From Enterococcus diestrammenae (lineage in GTDB: Bacteria; Bacillota; Bacilli; Lactobacillales; Enterococcaceae): a stretch of DNA of 22,074 bases. Positions 7,338 to 15,545 of the stretch are shown piece by piece (position 1 is the stretch's first letter; every line of letters starts with the position of its first letter). The stretch is from assembly GCF_009933255.1 (NCBI RefSeq), contig NZ_MAEI01000001.1, forward strand, positions 1-22,074, given 5' to 3'. Made by a program: the position numbers and the translations under genes. The notes beneath the pieces are model-generated. The model had not been told where the DNA came from, ran no database searches, and saw only the letters and a list, made by a program, of their open reading frames with translations.

Positions 7338-8939
7338 TTACTCAACCAACGAATCCGTGCCCTCTTCTTCCATCACAAACGTCGCAATCGTCGGTTTTTT
7401 TCGTCGATGAGGGTAGACTTCTCCCCCCATTTTAAAAAGATTGACATCCAGCTCTTGCAGATAATGATCCCAATTGCGATTTTGGATACGGAGAATCCGA
7501 TGGTACAACCGATCCCAGTCTGCCTCTGACATAAAATTATCCACCATCAGCAAATTGTCATCATGATAATCCGGTACCGGGTTATTTGCGACTACTATAT
7601 CATACTCATGAAAGTATTCCAATTCCACTGGGCTAATGAACAACGTGGAGTGAATGAAAAGATCAATTTTCACCTTATCTTTAACCTGGCCTTTGATGAT
7701 GTCTCGTAACATTTTACTATGTTTCAAGCCACGATCGCTAACCACTAGCAACGATACTGGTGGACGCAGTGAGTCCAGATGTCGTGGAAGATGTGCCCAG
7801 TCTTTCAAAATCAGACAGAGGATTTCCTCTTCTTTGACTTTTGCCCATGGAAAATTACATTCTTTTTCAATTTCTTTTAAGTTGACCTCCACTAACTTGC
7901 TAAATACCGGATACAAGCGACGGATATTCCGCGCTGACGATTCACTCGGATTTAGCAAAATAGTGCGGTCATAAGGATAAATCGTATAGGATAAATACCA
8001 TAACATCATCCGCTGACTGATTTTCTCTCGGTCTTCAGCTGCCAAAGAAAAATCCGCTGCCTTTACTAGCTTATCCAAAAAGTGATTCACCGCTTTTTGG
8101 ATACGGACTTCCTGTTGAGGATTATCCCAATTATAAAACTCATAAAAAACGCCGTGACTAACTTCCCGATACCATTTGTCCACTAAGATATACTCACTAG
8201 TAGCTAAAAGCTTCACCATATCGTTTCGCGACTGCAAAATGACCTGATCGATGATGTCCTCTGGTTGCTGGTAAATCGTCTCATTCAGTAAAAAGCCCTG
8301 GTTTGCTCGAATAATCGTAATCATCAGCAAAAAAGCATCCAAAATCAGTTCCCGATCATCCAACATCACGCCAAAATCACTGGCACTCCGCATAATATAA
8401 CAAAACATTTCCTTTTGATTAATCTTAAAGGGCCAAGGTCGTCCCCCATAAGCTTCCTCAAAGTAACTTTGATAGAATAAACGAACCCAGCGTTCATCCG
8501 GTGCCGTCACACAAAAAGGTTTCCGCTCCAAGGTGAGCCCATAGTTTTTCAACTCTTTACTAATCTGCCGCACCATTCGATAAAAGGAGGTCTCGCTGAC
8601 AAACAATTCATTGATCCAATATTCGGCATCTTTGTCTGGTTCAAAAAAAATACGCTCTAAAAACTGAAATTCACTGGATTCTTGTAAGACTTGTTGGTAG
8701 ACATTTTTAATTTTATTCGTCTGTCCCGCACGAATCGCTAATCCCCGTCTTTTGGAAAAATCCAACTTCAGATAAGTTCCCCATTCTTCATTGATAATCT
8801 CCACATCTTTCATCAAGGTTTTGTCCGTACAATTCAATAACTGTACCAACTGCTCGATGGAAACCCAAGTATTTAACCGCGCCAAGGCCTCAATCAGACG
8901 CAATCTTCGTGCTGTGGTATTACTCAAAAGCGCTCGCAT
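7338..8939 (-). CDS. Mga-family transcriptional regulator
   Basis: A 533-residue regulator with the architecture of Mga, AtxA and MafR. It has N-terminal helix-turn-helix segments (about residues 8-60, ARRLRLIEALARLNTWVSIEQLVQLLNCTDKTLMKDVEII), a second winged-helix Mga domain (about 70-155), PTS-regulation-like helical domains (about 165-390) and an EIIB-like C-terminal domain (about 400-505, SLLVVSDRGLKHSKMLRDII). Such proteins are often activators tuned by carbohydrate status through histidine phosphorylation; whether that applies here is not known. The ATG at 8939 is chosen because GGGGTGA lies at good spacing and a predicted promoter (9034-9062) overlaps the alternative upstream TTG. That makes the longer 574-residue version unlikely. 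Targets are unknown; the adjacent 106-residue gene is the closest candidate. Confidence 0.82.
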   Translation of the reverse strand: MRALLSNTTARRLRLIEALARLNTWVSIEQLVQLLNCTDKTLMKDVEIINEEWGTYLKLDFSKRRGLAIRAGQTNKIKNVYQQVLQESSEFQFLERIFFEPDKDAEYWINELFVSETSFYRMVRQISKELKNYGLTLERKPFCVTAPDERWVRLFYQSYFEEAYGGRPWPFKINQKEMFCYIMRSASDFGVMLDDRELILDAFLLMITIIRANQGFLLNETIYQQPEDIIDQVILQSRNDMVKLLATSEYILVDKWYREVSHGVFYEFYNWDNPQQEVRIQKAVNHFLDKLVKAADFSLAAEDREKISQRMMLWYLSYTIYPYDRTILLNPSESSARNIRRLYPVFSKLVEVNLKEIEKECNFPWAKVKEEEILCLILKDWAHLPRHLDSLRPPVSLLVVSDRGLKHSKMLRDIIKGQVKDKVKIDLFIHSTLFISPVELEYFHEYDIVVANNPVPDYHDDNLLMVDNFMSEADWDRLYHRILRIQNRNWDHYLQELDVNLFKMGGEVYPHRRKKPTIATFVMEEEGTDSLVE

Positions 8940-9033
8940 ACTCTCACCCCATTTTCTGCGACTCTCACTGCCCTCCATCATTCCTACTATTTCGCCCAAT
9001 CTCCCCCCAGAGATTGCAACTACTCCTATTTTA

Positions 9034-9062
9034 AAAATAGCGAACATTGCCTCACAGGTCAA
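9034..9062 (-). promoter_or_regulatory. Predicted promoter of the Mga-type regulator
   Basis: On the minus strand TTGACC (9057-9062) and TATTTT (9034-9039) are separated by exactly 17 bp. Transcription would start near 9027, leaving a leader of about 90 nt before the ATG at 8939. Confidence 0.55.
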
Positions 9063-9290
9063 GAATAATTTTCTGAATATACCAATAATAAGAGTCCCAT
9101 TTTTTAATGATGACTAACCCAACAACTGCCCCCTATTCTTCGCTGCCATTTAATCAACCAATTCTAAGCAGCGATTGCTACGAAGGATTGCATTCCAGTA
9201 AAAGTTGCTGAAACTATTGGCCAAGCAAGCGTTCAAATACTTGGTAATCGAGTGTTTTCACTGACAACTTTTTTATTTACTTCGTCTATA

Positions 9291-9325
9291 AAAAAGCAAC
9301 CCACAGCTTTACGCCATCGGTTGCT
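9291..9325 (-). terminator. Intrinsic terminator of the acpS-alr-mazF unit
   Basis: AGCAACC/GGTTGCT 7-bp stem (9295-9301 with 9319-9325) with a T-rich tail on the minus strand, about 25 nt past the mazF stop codon. Confidence 0.75.
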
Positions 9326-9349
9326 CGTTAGTCATTGATATGTAGGTTG

Positions 9350-9721
9350 TCAAATAGCTGATTTGGTCGCTTCCGTCAAATTGACAACACCAATACTAAT
9401 CTTTAACGCTTGATCCACTGCCAACATTTTTTTGTCATCTAGGCGGCAGACCTTTTCTTTCAAACGACTTTTATCGATTGTTCGGATTTGCTCCAATAAA
9501 ATCACTGAATCTCGGGAAATTCCCGTATCGCTGGCCTTGATGCCGACGTGTGTAGGTAGCTTGGGTTTTGCCATTTTCGCCGTGATAGCTGCGATGATCA
9601 CAGTCGGGGAAAAGTGATTGCCCCGGTCGTTTTGGATAATCAAGACAGGGCGTACCCCACCTTGTTCTGATCCAACCACCGGCGAAAGATCAGCGAAATA
9701 AATGTCTCCGCGTTTCACCAT
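9350..9721 (-). CDS. mazF: MazF/EndoA-type mRNA interferase (toxin)
   Basis: A 123-residue protein of the MazF/NdoA/PemK family, which are sequence-specific endoribonucleases that cut single-stranded RNA. The family signature [24 protein letters not shown] is intact. The expected catalytic residues are present as R24 and T47, so the enzyme should be active. It starts 15 nt after the alr stop codon, with GATGAGG at 8 nt overlapping the end of alr, so it is probably translated from the same message. The usual upstream antitoxin gene (mazE/ndoAI) is absent: there is no room between alr and mazF and no open frame overlapping the end of alr. Family and start are secure; how its activity is restrained is not visible. 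Confidence 0.92.
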   Translation of the reverse strand: MVKRGDIYFADLSPVVGSEQGGVRPVLIIQNDRGNHFSPTVIIAAITAKMAKPKLPTHVGIKASDTGISRDSVILLEQIRTIDKSRLKEKVCRLDDKKMLAVDQALKISIGVVNLTEATKSAI

Positions 9722-9736
9722 AGTCTATACCTCATC

Positions 9737-10858
9737 CTAATCTATATATTCTCGTGGTATCCGTGAGCTCAACAGACAAGCCACTTCGTAATGAATCGTT
9801 TCTTGCTGATCCGCCACATCTTGTAAAGTAATCCGTTGCCCACCATTTTCTCCTACCAAAGTGACCAAAGTATCTTCAGGAAACGCTTGTGGCAAACGAA
9901 TCATAATCTGATCCATGCAGACGCGACCGACAATCTCACAGAACTGGCCGGCTACTAATACTTTGAATCCTTGCATCTTGCGAATCCAACCATCGGCATA
10001 TCCGATAGGTACCGTACCAATCCACTCGTCTTGGGAGCTAGTATAGGTTTTGCCGTACCCGATACCCGTACCCGCTGTCACCTGCTTTACTTGTACCAAA
10101 CGGGAAACTAATTCCAAGGCCGGCTGTAACGGATAACTGGCTTCAAGGGTCCCACCAGAAGGATTCAACCCATACAAAGCTACCCCATATCGTACCATAT
10201 TCCCCAAAGGTTGATCATGCCACAAAGCCGAGGCGCTATTGTCACAATGGACGTAGCGGGGAAGCTGGTCTAAGATTGCCAAACAATCCGCAAAATGTTG
10301 GGCCTGGGTTTCATAATAGCTTGTCTCTGCCTCATCAGCTGTCGCAAAATGTGTAAAAATCCCTTCAAAGACCATTTGGGGAATCTGTGCTATTTTTGCT
10401 ACTGCTTCAGAGACTTCAACAGGGGTAGAAAAGCCGATCCGCCCCATGCCACTGTCTACTTTCAAATGAACCAGTAAGGGTTGAGCCACGGGGGTTTCTT
10501 GCAAAAACTTAGCAGCTTTGGTCAGCCAAGCCAGACTCCCTACCGGAAATGCCAACTGGTATTCCGCCACCAATGGCAAATACAGCGGCGAGATGACCCC
10601 TAAAATTAATATTGGCTCGGTAAACCCAGCCTCCCGCAACTGAATCCCTTCATCAATAGTGGCTACACATAAACCAGTTGCCCCACCAGCAATCGCTGCC
10701 TGCGCTACTGCCACTGCTCCATGACCATAGCCATTTGCCTTTACCACAGCAAAAAGTTCACGGCCTTTAGGTAAACGGGCCAGCTCATTTGCGATATTTT
10801 CTTGAATAGCTTTTTTATGGACGATAATCCGCGTTGGGCGATGCAGTGATTCCACCAA
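9737..10858 (-). CDS. alr: Alanine racemase
   Basis: This is the pyridoxal-phosphate enzyme that interconverts L- and D-alanine and supplies D-Ala for peptidoglycan and teichoic acid. The 373-residue protein has the PLP lysine K40 in AVVKANGYGHGA. The second catalytic base Y268 is in GIGYGKTYTSS, followed by EWIGTVPIGYADGW. RYGVALYGLNPSG and VGRVCMDQ are also typical. The start is TTG at 10858 or the adjacent GTG at 10855. AGAAGGA stands 4-7 nt upstream, which slightly favours the GTG. It lies 73 bp downstream of acpS without a terminator, and mazF follows at 15 bp, so the three form a probable operon. The protein resembles the E. faecalis enzyme closely, as I recall it. Confidence 0.96.
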   Translation of the reverse strand: MVESLHRPTRIIVHKKAIQENIANELARLPKGRELFAVVKANGYGHGAVAVAQAAIAGGATGLCVATIDEGIQLREAGFTEPILILGVISPLYLPLVAEYQLAFPVGSLAWLTKAAKFLQETPVAQPLLVHLKVDSGMGRIGFSTPVEVSEAVAKIAQIPQMVFEGIFTHFATADEAETSYYETQAQHFADCLAILDQLPRYVHCDNSASALWHDQPLGNMVRYGVALYGLNPSGGTLEASYPLQPALELVSRLVQVKQVTAGTGIGYGKTYTSSQDEWIGTVPIGYADGWIRKMQGFKVLVAGQFCEIVGRVCMDQIMIRLPQAFPEDTLVTLVGENGGQRITLQDVADQQETIHYEVACLLSSRIPREYID

Positions 10859-10931
10859 TGATTCCTTCTTTCAAACAATTAAGGTTACAAAATACATCCA
10901 GTGATACTTATCAAGTCAGCTTTTTGATGCG

Positions 10932-11282
10932 TCATTCTGCCAATAAAATTTGAGCCACCGCCACTGTATCCGTATGGGTGATACTCACAAAAACTTGTCC
11001 CTGATGCGGGGATTGACTAACGTAAGGAGCTCCTAGCTCATCATTTAAAATCGCTAGCTCCTGAAAGGTCACTTTGCCAATGCCGGTCCCCCAAGCTTTG
11101 GCGAAAGCTTCTTTACACGCATAACGTCCAGCTAAAAACTCTACTTGGCGCTTGGGAGGCAATTGTTGAAAAATAGCTAATTCGTCAGGAGTTAGCACTC
11201 TGGCGGCAAAGCGTGGTTTCTTTTCGATAATTTCTTTGATACGGACAAGGTCCACCGCATCGATCCCGATTCCTTTAATCAT
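10932..11282 (-). CDS. acpS: Holo-[acyl-carrier-protein] synthase
   Basis: AcpS transfers the 4'-phosphopantetheine arm from coenzyme A to acyl carrier protein, which activates fatty-acid synthesis. The 116-residue protein has the family motifs GIGIDAVDLVRI (Mg2+ ligand D8), FLAGRYACKEAFAKAWGTGIG (E58) and the C-terminal SITHTDTVAVAQILL strand. The ATG at 11282 has AAAGGAGC about 8 nt upstream. The frame runs open for 38 more codons upstream, but that segment lacks a ribosome site and is not part of known AcpS proteins. It is the first gene of the acpS-alr-mazF unit, as commonly found in enterococci and bacilli. Confidence 0.95.
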   Translation of the reverse strand: MIKGIGIDAVDLVRIKEIIEKKPRFAARVLTPDELAIFQQLPPKRQVEFLAGRYACKEAFAKAWGTGIGKVTFQELAILNDELGAPYVSQSPHQGQVFVSITHTDTVAVAQILLAE

Positions 11283-11405
11283 GACCAACTGCTCCTTTAT
11301 CAGCTTGTTGCTTACTCCCTGTTTTCTTCGATGAACACTATGTACAGCAGGAGTTTGGGGTTCAACCTCGTCACCAAAATCGTCCCACAAAAACAAGCTA
11401 GTCCC

Positions 11406-11414
11406 ATTCTACCA
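11406..11414 (-). promoter_or_regulatory. Predicted extended -10 promoter of acpS-alr-mazF
   Basis: Minus-strand TGGTAGAAT gives a TGn extension followed by TAGAAT (5/6). The -35 region is weak. It would start transcription near 11399, with a leader of about 115 nt. Confidence 0.45.
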
Positions 11415-11844
11415 AAAATCTAAATAAAAACCATGAAAAAAGACTAGTCATTGAAAATTCTATTCATTTTCTAAACTTTTTCGTATTCAGTGAATTAACA
11501 AGATTAAAAACAAACATTTACGAAAAATATACAAATAAAAATTCCTTTGTATAACTATTTCCAGATGTTTTCAAATTATTCCCCTTAGATACTAAAAAAG
11601 CAATTTTTCCCTCAGTCCTATAAAGAATAACTAACACTTTTGTCACTACTGATAATCTGTAGTAAAAATGCAACGCTTTAGTTACTCTCCCAAAAAAGCA
11701 AGTAGGTTAGCCTTACTGATGACCAATCACTATTTCGAGTTTAAATGCTAGAAATTTTGTCATTTCTTAGTTTGACGGTGCTAGTTGGATTTAAGCTTGG
11801 TCCAGTGTTCGCAGAGGCTAGTATAGTAGATGAAATCTGCAAAC

Positions 11845-11889
11845 AAAATGGCATGCAATCGCCAAAACTTGCGATTGCACGCCATTTTT
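11845..11889 (-). terminator. Intrinsic terminator of cshA
   Basis: An 18-bp stem (11845-11862 with 11871-11888) with an 8-nt loop lies about 20 nt past the cshA stop codon. The one irregular position is G-U on the minus-strand transcript but A-C on the plus strand. This supports use by the minus-strand gene. TTTTGTTTG follows. Confidence 0.88.
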
Positions 11890-11909
11890 ACTTGCTGTCT
11901 ATGACAAAC

Positions 11910-13466
11910 TTAGTCGTTATTACTGCGAATCACAAAGCCACGTTTTTTACCGCCATCTTTGTGGTCATTGTCCCGACGATCGTTTTTGCGACGATCATTG
12001 CTGTATTTTTTATCTTTATTGTAACTATCTTTATTGCCGTAGCCGCCTTTGCTCTTGCCACCACGGTAGCTGCCACCATCTTTGCGATTGCGATTTCCGC
12101 CACCGCCGCGACGACCATTTTTGTTATATCCACCTTTTTTACCAGATGGCAACGGACGTTCAGGAGTGATTTTGACTGGTACTTGATCAGCTGGATCTTT
12201 AGCCATAGTTTTCAACAATAAAGCCACTAAAGTTTCCGGATCGTAACCTTCCAAAAGTTGTTCTGCAGTTTGAGCATATTTTTCCAAGCCATTTTCTTGC
12301 AAGCTGGATTCGATTTGCTCCACGGCTGCACCTAACGCACCTTTGAAGGCTTCTTTTTCCGTTGGTGGACGCAAAGGAGTCATGCGTTTTTTGGTCAAGT
12401 TTTCGATGGTGTGCAAGTAACTCATTTCGTTTGGTGTCACGAAAGTTACTGACATCCCGCCTTTACCAGCCCGCCCAGTCCGACCGATACGGTGAACATA
12501 GCTTTCTGGATCTTGAGGAATATCGTAGTTGTAGACGTGTGTCACGCCACTGATATCCAAGCCACGAGCGGCCACGTCAGTCGCTACCAAAATATCTAAG
12601 CGCCCTTCTTTAAAGGCTTTTAAGACGCTCATCCGTTTTTGTTGGGACAAGTCCCCATGGATGCCTTCTGCTTTGTACCCACGAAGTTCCAACCCACGAG
12701 ACAATTCATCTACCCGACGTTTCGTCCGACCGAAAACGATGGCCAAATCTGGTGTTTGGACATCCAATAAACGAGTCATCACATCAAATTTTTCGAAGTC
12801 TTTGGCCCGCACATAGTACTGATCAATCAAATCCGCTGTCATTTCTTTGGCTTTGATTTGGACATGTTCAGGGTTTTTCATGAATTTCACGCCGATATTT
12901 TTGATAGCGGCTGGCATCGTTGCAGAAAACAACAAAGTTTGACGTTGTTCAGGGACTTGGGCAATGATTTTTTCGATATCTTCCAAAAAGCCCATGTTTA
13001 ACATTTCATCTGCTTCGTCCAAAATCAATGTTTGAACTGTGCCAAGTTTCAAAGTGTGACGGTTGATATGATCCAACATCCGGCCTGGAGTCCCAACCAC
13101 AATGTGGGGACGGTCTTTCAAGCCACGGATTTGACGACCAATATCCGCACCACCATAGACAGCTTGGACTTTGATCCGTTTGTCCCGACCTAAGCGGTAC
13201 AATTCTTCTTGTGTTTGGATAGCCAATTCCCGTGTTGGGGCGATGACTAATCCTTGTAGTTCATGTTTGCTTGCGTCGATTTCTTCCAACATTGGCAAAC
13301 CAAACGCAGCTGTTTTACCGGTCCCTGTTTGGGCTTGCCCGATGACGTCGCGGCCTTCCAAAGCCAAAGGAATCGTCGCTTCTTGGATTGGGGTTGCTTC
13401 TTCAAAGCCAGAGCGTTCCACTGCTTTTAACAGTTCCGGTGACAAGTTCAGTTCATTAAATTTCAA
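11910..13466 (-). CDS. cshA: DEAD-box ATP-dependent RNA helicase CshA
   Basis: This cytoplasmic DEAD-box RNA helicase acts in mRNA turnover, ribosome assembly and cold adaptation. The 518-residue protein contains the Q motif (FEEATPIQ), Walker A AQTGTGKT (45-52), PTRELA, TPGR, DEAD (150-153), SAT (181-183), [12 protein letters not shown] and [10 protein letters not shown]. From about residue 430 a long basic tail rich in G, R, K, N and D follows, typical of CshA and used for RNA binding. The start is TTG at 13466, preceded by a perfect AGGAGG at 7 nt. This gives the [18 protein letters not shown]-terminus expected for the family. The alternative frame start at 13511 has no ribosome site. The gene has its own promoter and a leader of about 380 nt. 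Confidence 0.96.
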   Translation of the reverse strand: MKFNELNLSPELLKAVERSGFEEATPIQEATIPLALEGRDVIGQAQTGTGKTAAFGLPMLEEIDASKHELQGLVIAPTRELAIQTQEELYRLGRDKRIKVQAVYGGADIGRQIRGLKDRPHIVVGTPGRMLDHINRHTLKLGTVQTLILDEADEMLNMGFLEDIEKIIAQVPEQRQTLLFSATMPAAIKNIGVKFMKNPEHVQIKAKEMTADLIDQYYVRAKDFEKFDVMTRLLDVQTPDLAIVFGRTKRRVDELSRGLELRGYKAEGIHGDLSQQKRMSVLKAFKEGRLDILVATDVAARGLDISGVTHVYNYDIPQDPESYVHRIGRTGRAGKGGMSVTFVTPNEMSYLHTIENLTKKRMTPLRPPTEKEAFKGALGAAVEQIESSLQENGLEKYAQTAEQLLEGYDPETLVALLLKTMAKDPADQVPVKITPERPLPSGKKGGYNKNGRRGGGGNRNRKDGGSYRGGKSKGGYGNKDSYNKDKKYSNDRRKNDRRDNDHKDGGKKRGFVIRSNND

Positions 13467-13482
13467 AAAATATCCTCCTAGT

Positions 13483-13515
13483 CGTCGTTTAATTGTCGAG
13501 TTTCCCGACACGACG
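13483..13515 (-). promoter_or_regulatory. Hairpin next to the cshA ribosome-binding site
   Basis: On the minus strand an outer CGTCG/CGACG stem and an inner GTCG/CGAC stem enclose a GGAAACT loop. The structure ends 3 nt before the AGGAGG at 13474-13479. It could stack beside or limit ribosome access. Confidence 0.45.
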
Positions 13516-13712
13516 TTGATGTTGATTGAAGCGTTGGTTTGGCTTTGAGATCGTGCCCTTGTAGGCTGACCTCAGATGCACGGGTTCTCCCACAGTCCAA
13601 AAGAAATGGTCCCTGTCATTGCTCTTAGCTGCTTCGTCGCCGAAAACCGCTTCACGAAGGCATTCAGAAAAGATGGATGAGGCACGGTTGCCACCTCATG
13701 CTTTATATCCGC

Positions 13713-13757
13713 AAAAAGACTGGGTACAAGTCCGTCAAAACTTGGCTCCCAGTCTCT
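13713..13757 (-). terminator. Terminator-like hairpin inside the cshA leader
   Basis: On the minus strand AGACTGGG (13748-13755) pairs with CCCAGTCT (13717-13724) and is followed by a T run. G-U and A-U pairs could extend the base. A second stem CAAGT/ACTTG sits inside above a small internal loop. It lies about 90-130 nt after the predicted start point and could attenuate cshA. Confidence 0.55.
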
Positions 13758-13851
13758 ACGTAAAGGCAACAAAAATACGCTGTTGCGCCAGACTATTAGT
13801 CAATTCGTGGATGAGTTTCTTCCAACTGGTTCTTCTTTTCGGCATTTCACT

Positions 13852-13880
13852 ATTCTACCACAGAATGAAACTTTCATCAA
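13852..13880 (-). promoter_or_regulatory. Predicted promoter of cshA
   Basis: Minus-strand TTGATG (13875-13880), a 17-bp spacer and TAGAAT (13852-13857) with a TGG extension just upstream of the -10. This is the best promoter match between murF and cshA and places the start near 13845. Confidence 0.6.
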
Positions 13881-14042
13881 GTTTTCAAACCATTACGAAA
13901 AACCAACAAATATCGTAAAAAAGAACTCCCTCATTGACGGTTCCACTTCCACAAGAGAGAATGTCAAAGGTTCCCAAATGTAAAAACTAATAAAAACTTA
14001 TGAATTGAACCATCCCATCCATCGTAAGAAAATTTCATCAGG
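13881..14042. other. Region between murF and the cshA promoter
   Basis: AT-rich, no gene. A TTACGA/TCGTAA hairpin (about 13892-13917) and a direct repeat of GGTTCC (about 13939 and 13969) are visible. I see no strong U-tailed terminator for murF, so some read-through into cshA is possible. Confidence 0.45.
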
Positions 14043-15401
14043 CTATTTCTGGTCCACCAAAGCCGCTACAACTTCCGCCAACCCCATACCATTGCTTCCT
14101 TTGAGAACAATACTATCTTGAGGTTGTAATTCTGCTTGAATCATTTGAATTAAAGCCGCTTTATTTGGCTTATCAAAATGGTAAACCATTAGATCGGCAT
14201 CCATTTCCGTTAGTGCATGGAAAAGGGCCGTCATCTCAGAGCCATACAAGAAAATCACATCATAGCTTGCTCCGATATGCTCTGCCATAGCCGCATGCAT
14301 TTTTCGAGAGTCTGGTCCCAGTTCCAACATATCTGCCAAGACCGCCAGTTTCCGGCCCCCATTGCTCTCTAGTTTCCCAAACGTATCCAACACTAAGGCC
14401 ATGGCCGTCGGATTTGCATTGTAGACATCGCTTAAGACTTGAGCCCCATTTGTCGCTGTCAGCCACTGGGTACGATTTTTCGTCAAGGTGACCGTTGCCA
14501 AGCCTTGGCGAATTTCAGCCGTCGTCAGTCCAAACGCTTGACCAATTCCATAAGCAATCAGCGCATTTTTGACGTTATAGGCGCCAATGACGGGAATCTC
14601 AAATGGGACGCCAGCCACTTCAAAGGTGGTTCGTTCTTTACTTTCCCCTGTGACGGTTGCAGTGATATCCCCATCAGCAATGCCAAAGGTTCGCACTTGT
14701 TGCGTCAAACCAGCTACCAGCGGTGTCAACAAAGGTTCATCCGCAGGTAGTAACAATAGGCCATTAGCTTTCAAACCAGTAACAATTTCCATTTTCGCCT
14801 GCGCAATCCCTGCGCGAGAGCCAAGATTTTCGATATGGGCTTCTCCAATAATCGTGATAGCAGCCGCGTCTGGTCGGCCCATCTCTGATAATTCCGTCAG
14901 CTCGCCGGCATGGTCCATTCCCATCTCCAGCACTAACATCTGACAATCTTCCGGCATATGCAACATCGTATAAGGCATACCGATATTGTTATTGTAGTTG
15001 CCTTGGGTTTTATAAGTGACAAATTTTTGTGCCAAAACCGCTGCAGTCAAGTCTTTGGTAGTGGTTTTCCCATTACTCCCAGTGATAGCAATCGTTTTTG
15101 GCGCAATTTTTTCTTTGTAATACACCGCCAATTGTTGCATAGCTGCCAACGGATCTGTCACAGGAATCACCGTCACTCCTGCGGGAACCAACGCTGGGTC
15201 TTGACTCCAAAATGTCGCTACCGCACCATTTGCCACAGCCGCTTCAATAAACTCGTGCCCATCTCGCGCCCCAGCCAGCGGGACAAACAAATCCCCCGCT
15301 GTAATTTTACGACTATCAAACTCCACTTGATGAAGAGGGCTTTCATCAGTCACTTGCGTAACACCAAATAGTTCTGCTACTTCTTTAATGGTTAACTTCA
15401 T
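14043..15401 (-). CDS. murF: UDP-N-acetylmuramoyl-tripeptide--D-alanyl-D-alanine ligase
   Basis: MurF adds the D-Ala-D-Ala dipeptide made by Ddl to the UDP-MurNAc-tripeptide, the last cytoplasmic step of the precursor pathway. The 452-residue protein shows the Mur ligase layout. There is an N-terminal UDP-binding domain (about 1-95, VEFDSRKITAGDLFVPL), a central ATPase domain with TITGSNGKTTTKD-type loop at 107-117, EMGMDHAGE, and a C-terminal domain with DVYNANPTAM. I start at ATG 15401, with GAGG 8 nt upstream. The ATG at 15407 is too close to that site, and the frame start at 15482 overlaps the promoter. Ddl lies just upstream but a terminator separates the two. Confidence 0.95.
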   Translation of the reverse strand: MKLTIKEVAELFGVTQVTDESPLHQVEFDSRKITAGDLFVPLAGARDGHEFIEAAVANGAVATFWSQDPALVPAGVTVIPVTDPLAAMQQLAVYYKEKIAPKTIAITGSNGKTTTKDLTAAVLAQKFVTYKTQGNYNNNIGMPYTMLHMPEDCQMLVLEMGMDHAGELTELSEMGRPDAAAITIIGEAHIENLGSRAGIAQAKMEIVTGLKANGLLLLPADEPLLTPLVAGLTQQVRTFGIADGDITATVTGESKERTTFEVAGVPFEIPVIGAYNVKNALIAYGIGQAFGLTTAEIRQGLATVTLTKNRTQWLTATNGAQVLSDVYNANPTAMALVLDTFGKLESNGGRKLAVLADMLELGPDSRKMHAAMAEHIGASYDVIFLYGSEMTALFHALTEMDADLMVYHFDKPNKAALIQMIQAELQPQDSIVLKGSNGMGLAEVVAALVDQK

Positions 15402-15442
15402 CTTCATAACCTCACAATTTTTATCACAAAATACCTTCTGTG

Positions 15443-15451
15443 ATTGTACCA
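15443..15451 (-). promoter_or_regulatory. Predicted extended -10 promoter of murF
   Basis: Minus-strand TGGTACAAT, that is TACAAT (5/6) with a TGn extension, gives a leader of about 35 nt. A GCTAGGCTAGC palindrome lies just upstream in the spacer. The -35 hexamer is poor. Confidence 0.5.
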
Positions 15452-15504
15452 TAAAAGCTAGCCTAGCGCGTCTTTCAGTCAACTATCAAGCCATTCGCTT
15501 ACAA

Positions 15505-15534
15505 AGAAAAAGCCCTGAGAGTTATCTCAGAGCT
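15505..15534 (-). terminator. Intrinsic terminator between ddl and murF
   Basis: A 10-bp stem (15511-15520 with 15525-15534, one G-U pair) with a 4-nt loop is followed on the minus strand by TTTTCTT. It lies 12 nt past the ddl stop codon. Confidence 0.88.
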
Positions 15535-15545
15535 TCAGGTATTTA

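Larger units (their letters stand above)
8940..9349. other. Intergenic region between mazF and the Mga-type regulator
   Basis: This 410-bp stretch holds the mazF terminator (9291-9325) and the predicted promoter of the regulator (9034-9062). No further open frame or structured RNA was recognised. Confidence 0.6.
11283..11909. other. AT-rich gene-less region between cshA and acpS
   Basis: This 627-bp interval is markedly AT-rich. It holds the cshA terminator (11845-11889) and a probable extended -10 promoter for acpS (11406-11414). An imperfect 19-nt palindrome around CTACTGATAATCTGTAG lies at 11645-11663. No convincing gene was found; the plus-strand frame beginning at 11745 runs antisense through the cshA tail and is judged spurious. 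Confidence 0.6.
13467..13845 (-). promoter_or_regulatory. Long structured 5' leader of cshA
   Basis: If transcription starts at the predicted promoter, the cshA message has an untranslated leader of about 380 nt. On the minus strand it contains a GCAAC/GTTGC hairpin, a terminator-like hairpin (13713-13757) and TGAGG/CCTCA arms near 13690. Just upstream of the AGGAGG is a compound hairpin (13483-13515, CGTCG/CGACG enclosing GTCG/CGAC). No known riboswitch family was recognised and no convincing leader peptide was found. Confidence 0.5.

Noticed and set aside
8940..9062. 41-residue N-terminal extension of the Mga-type regulator
   Set aside because: A promoter with perfect 17-bp spacing overlaps this segment, and the internal ATG has a good ribosome site.
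11283..11396. 38-residue N-terminal extension of AcpS
   Set aside because: AAAGGAGC precedes the internal ATG at good spacing, and known AcpS proteins begin at this MIKGIGID position.
11745..12221. Plus-strand open frame of 158 codons with a hydrophobic, Ala/Thr/Val/Ile-rich product
   Set aside because: Most of it is antisense to the Gly/Arg/Lys-rich tail of cshA, whose codon pattern creates a hydrophobic shadow frame. It has no ribosome site.
13680..13705. T-box-like word (GAGGTGGCAACCGTGCC) in the cshA leader, minus strand
   Set aside because: It resembles the T-box antiterminator sequence but has an extra base. No stem I with specifier loop is seen, and the terminator-like hairpin lies upstream rather than downstream. 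A T-box covariance model would settle it.
13572..13772. Minus-strand frame of 66 codons in the cshA leader, a possible leader peptide
   Set aside because: It starts with TTG without a Shine-Dalgarno site, shows no family resemblance and covers the leader hairpins; more likely untranslated leader.
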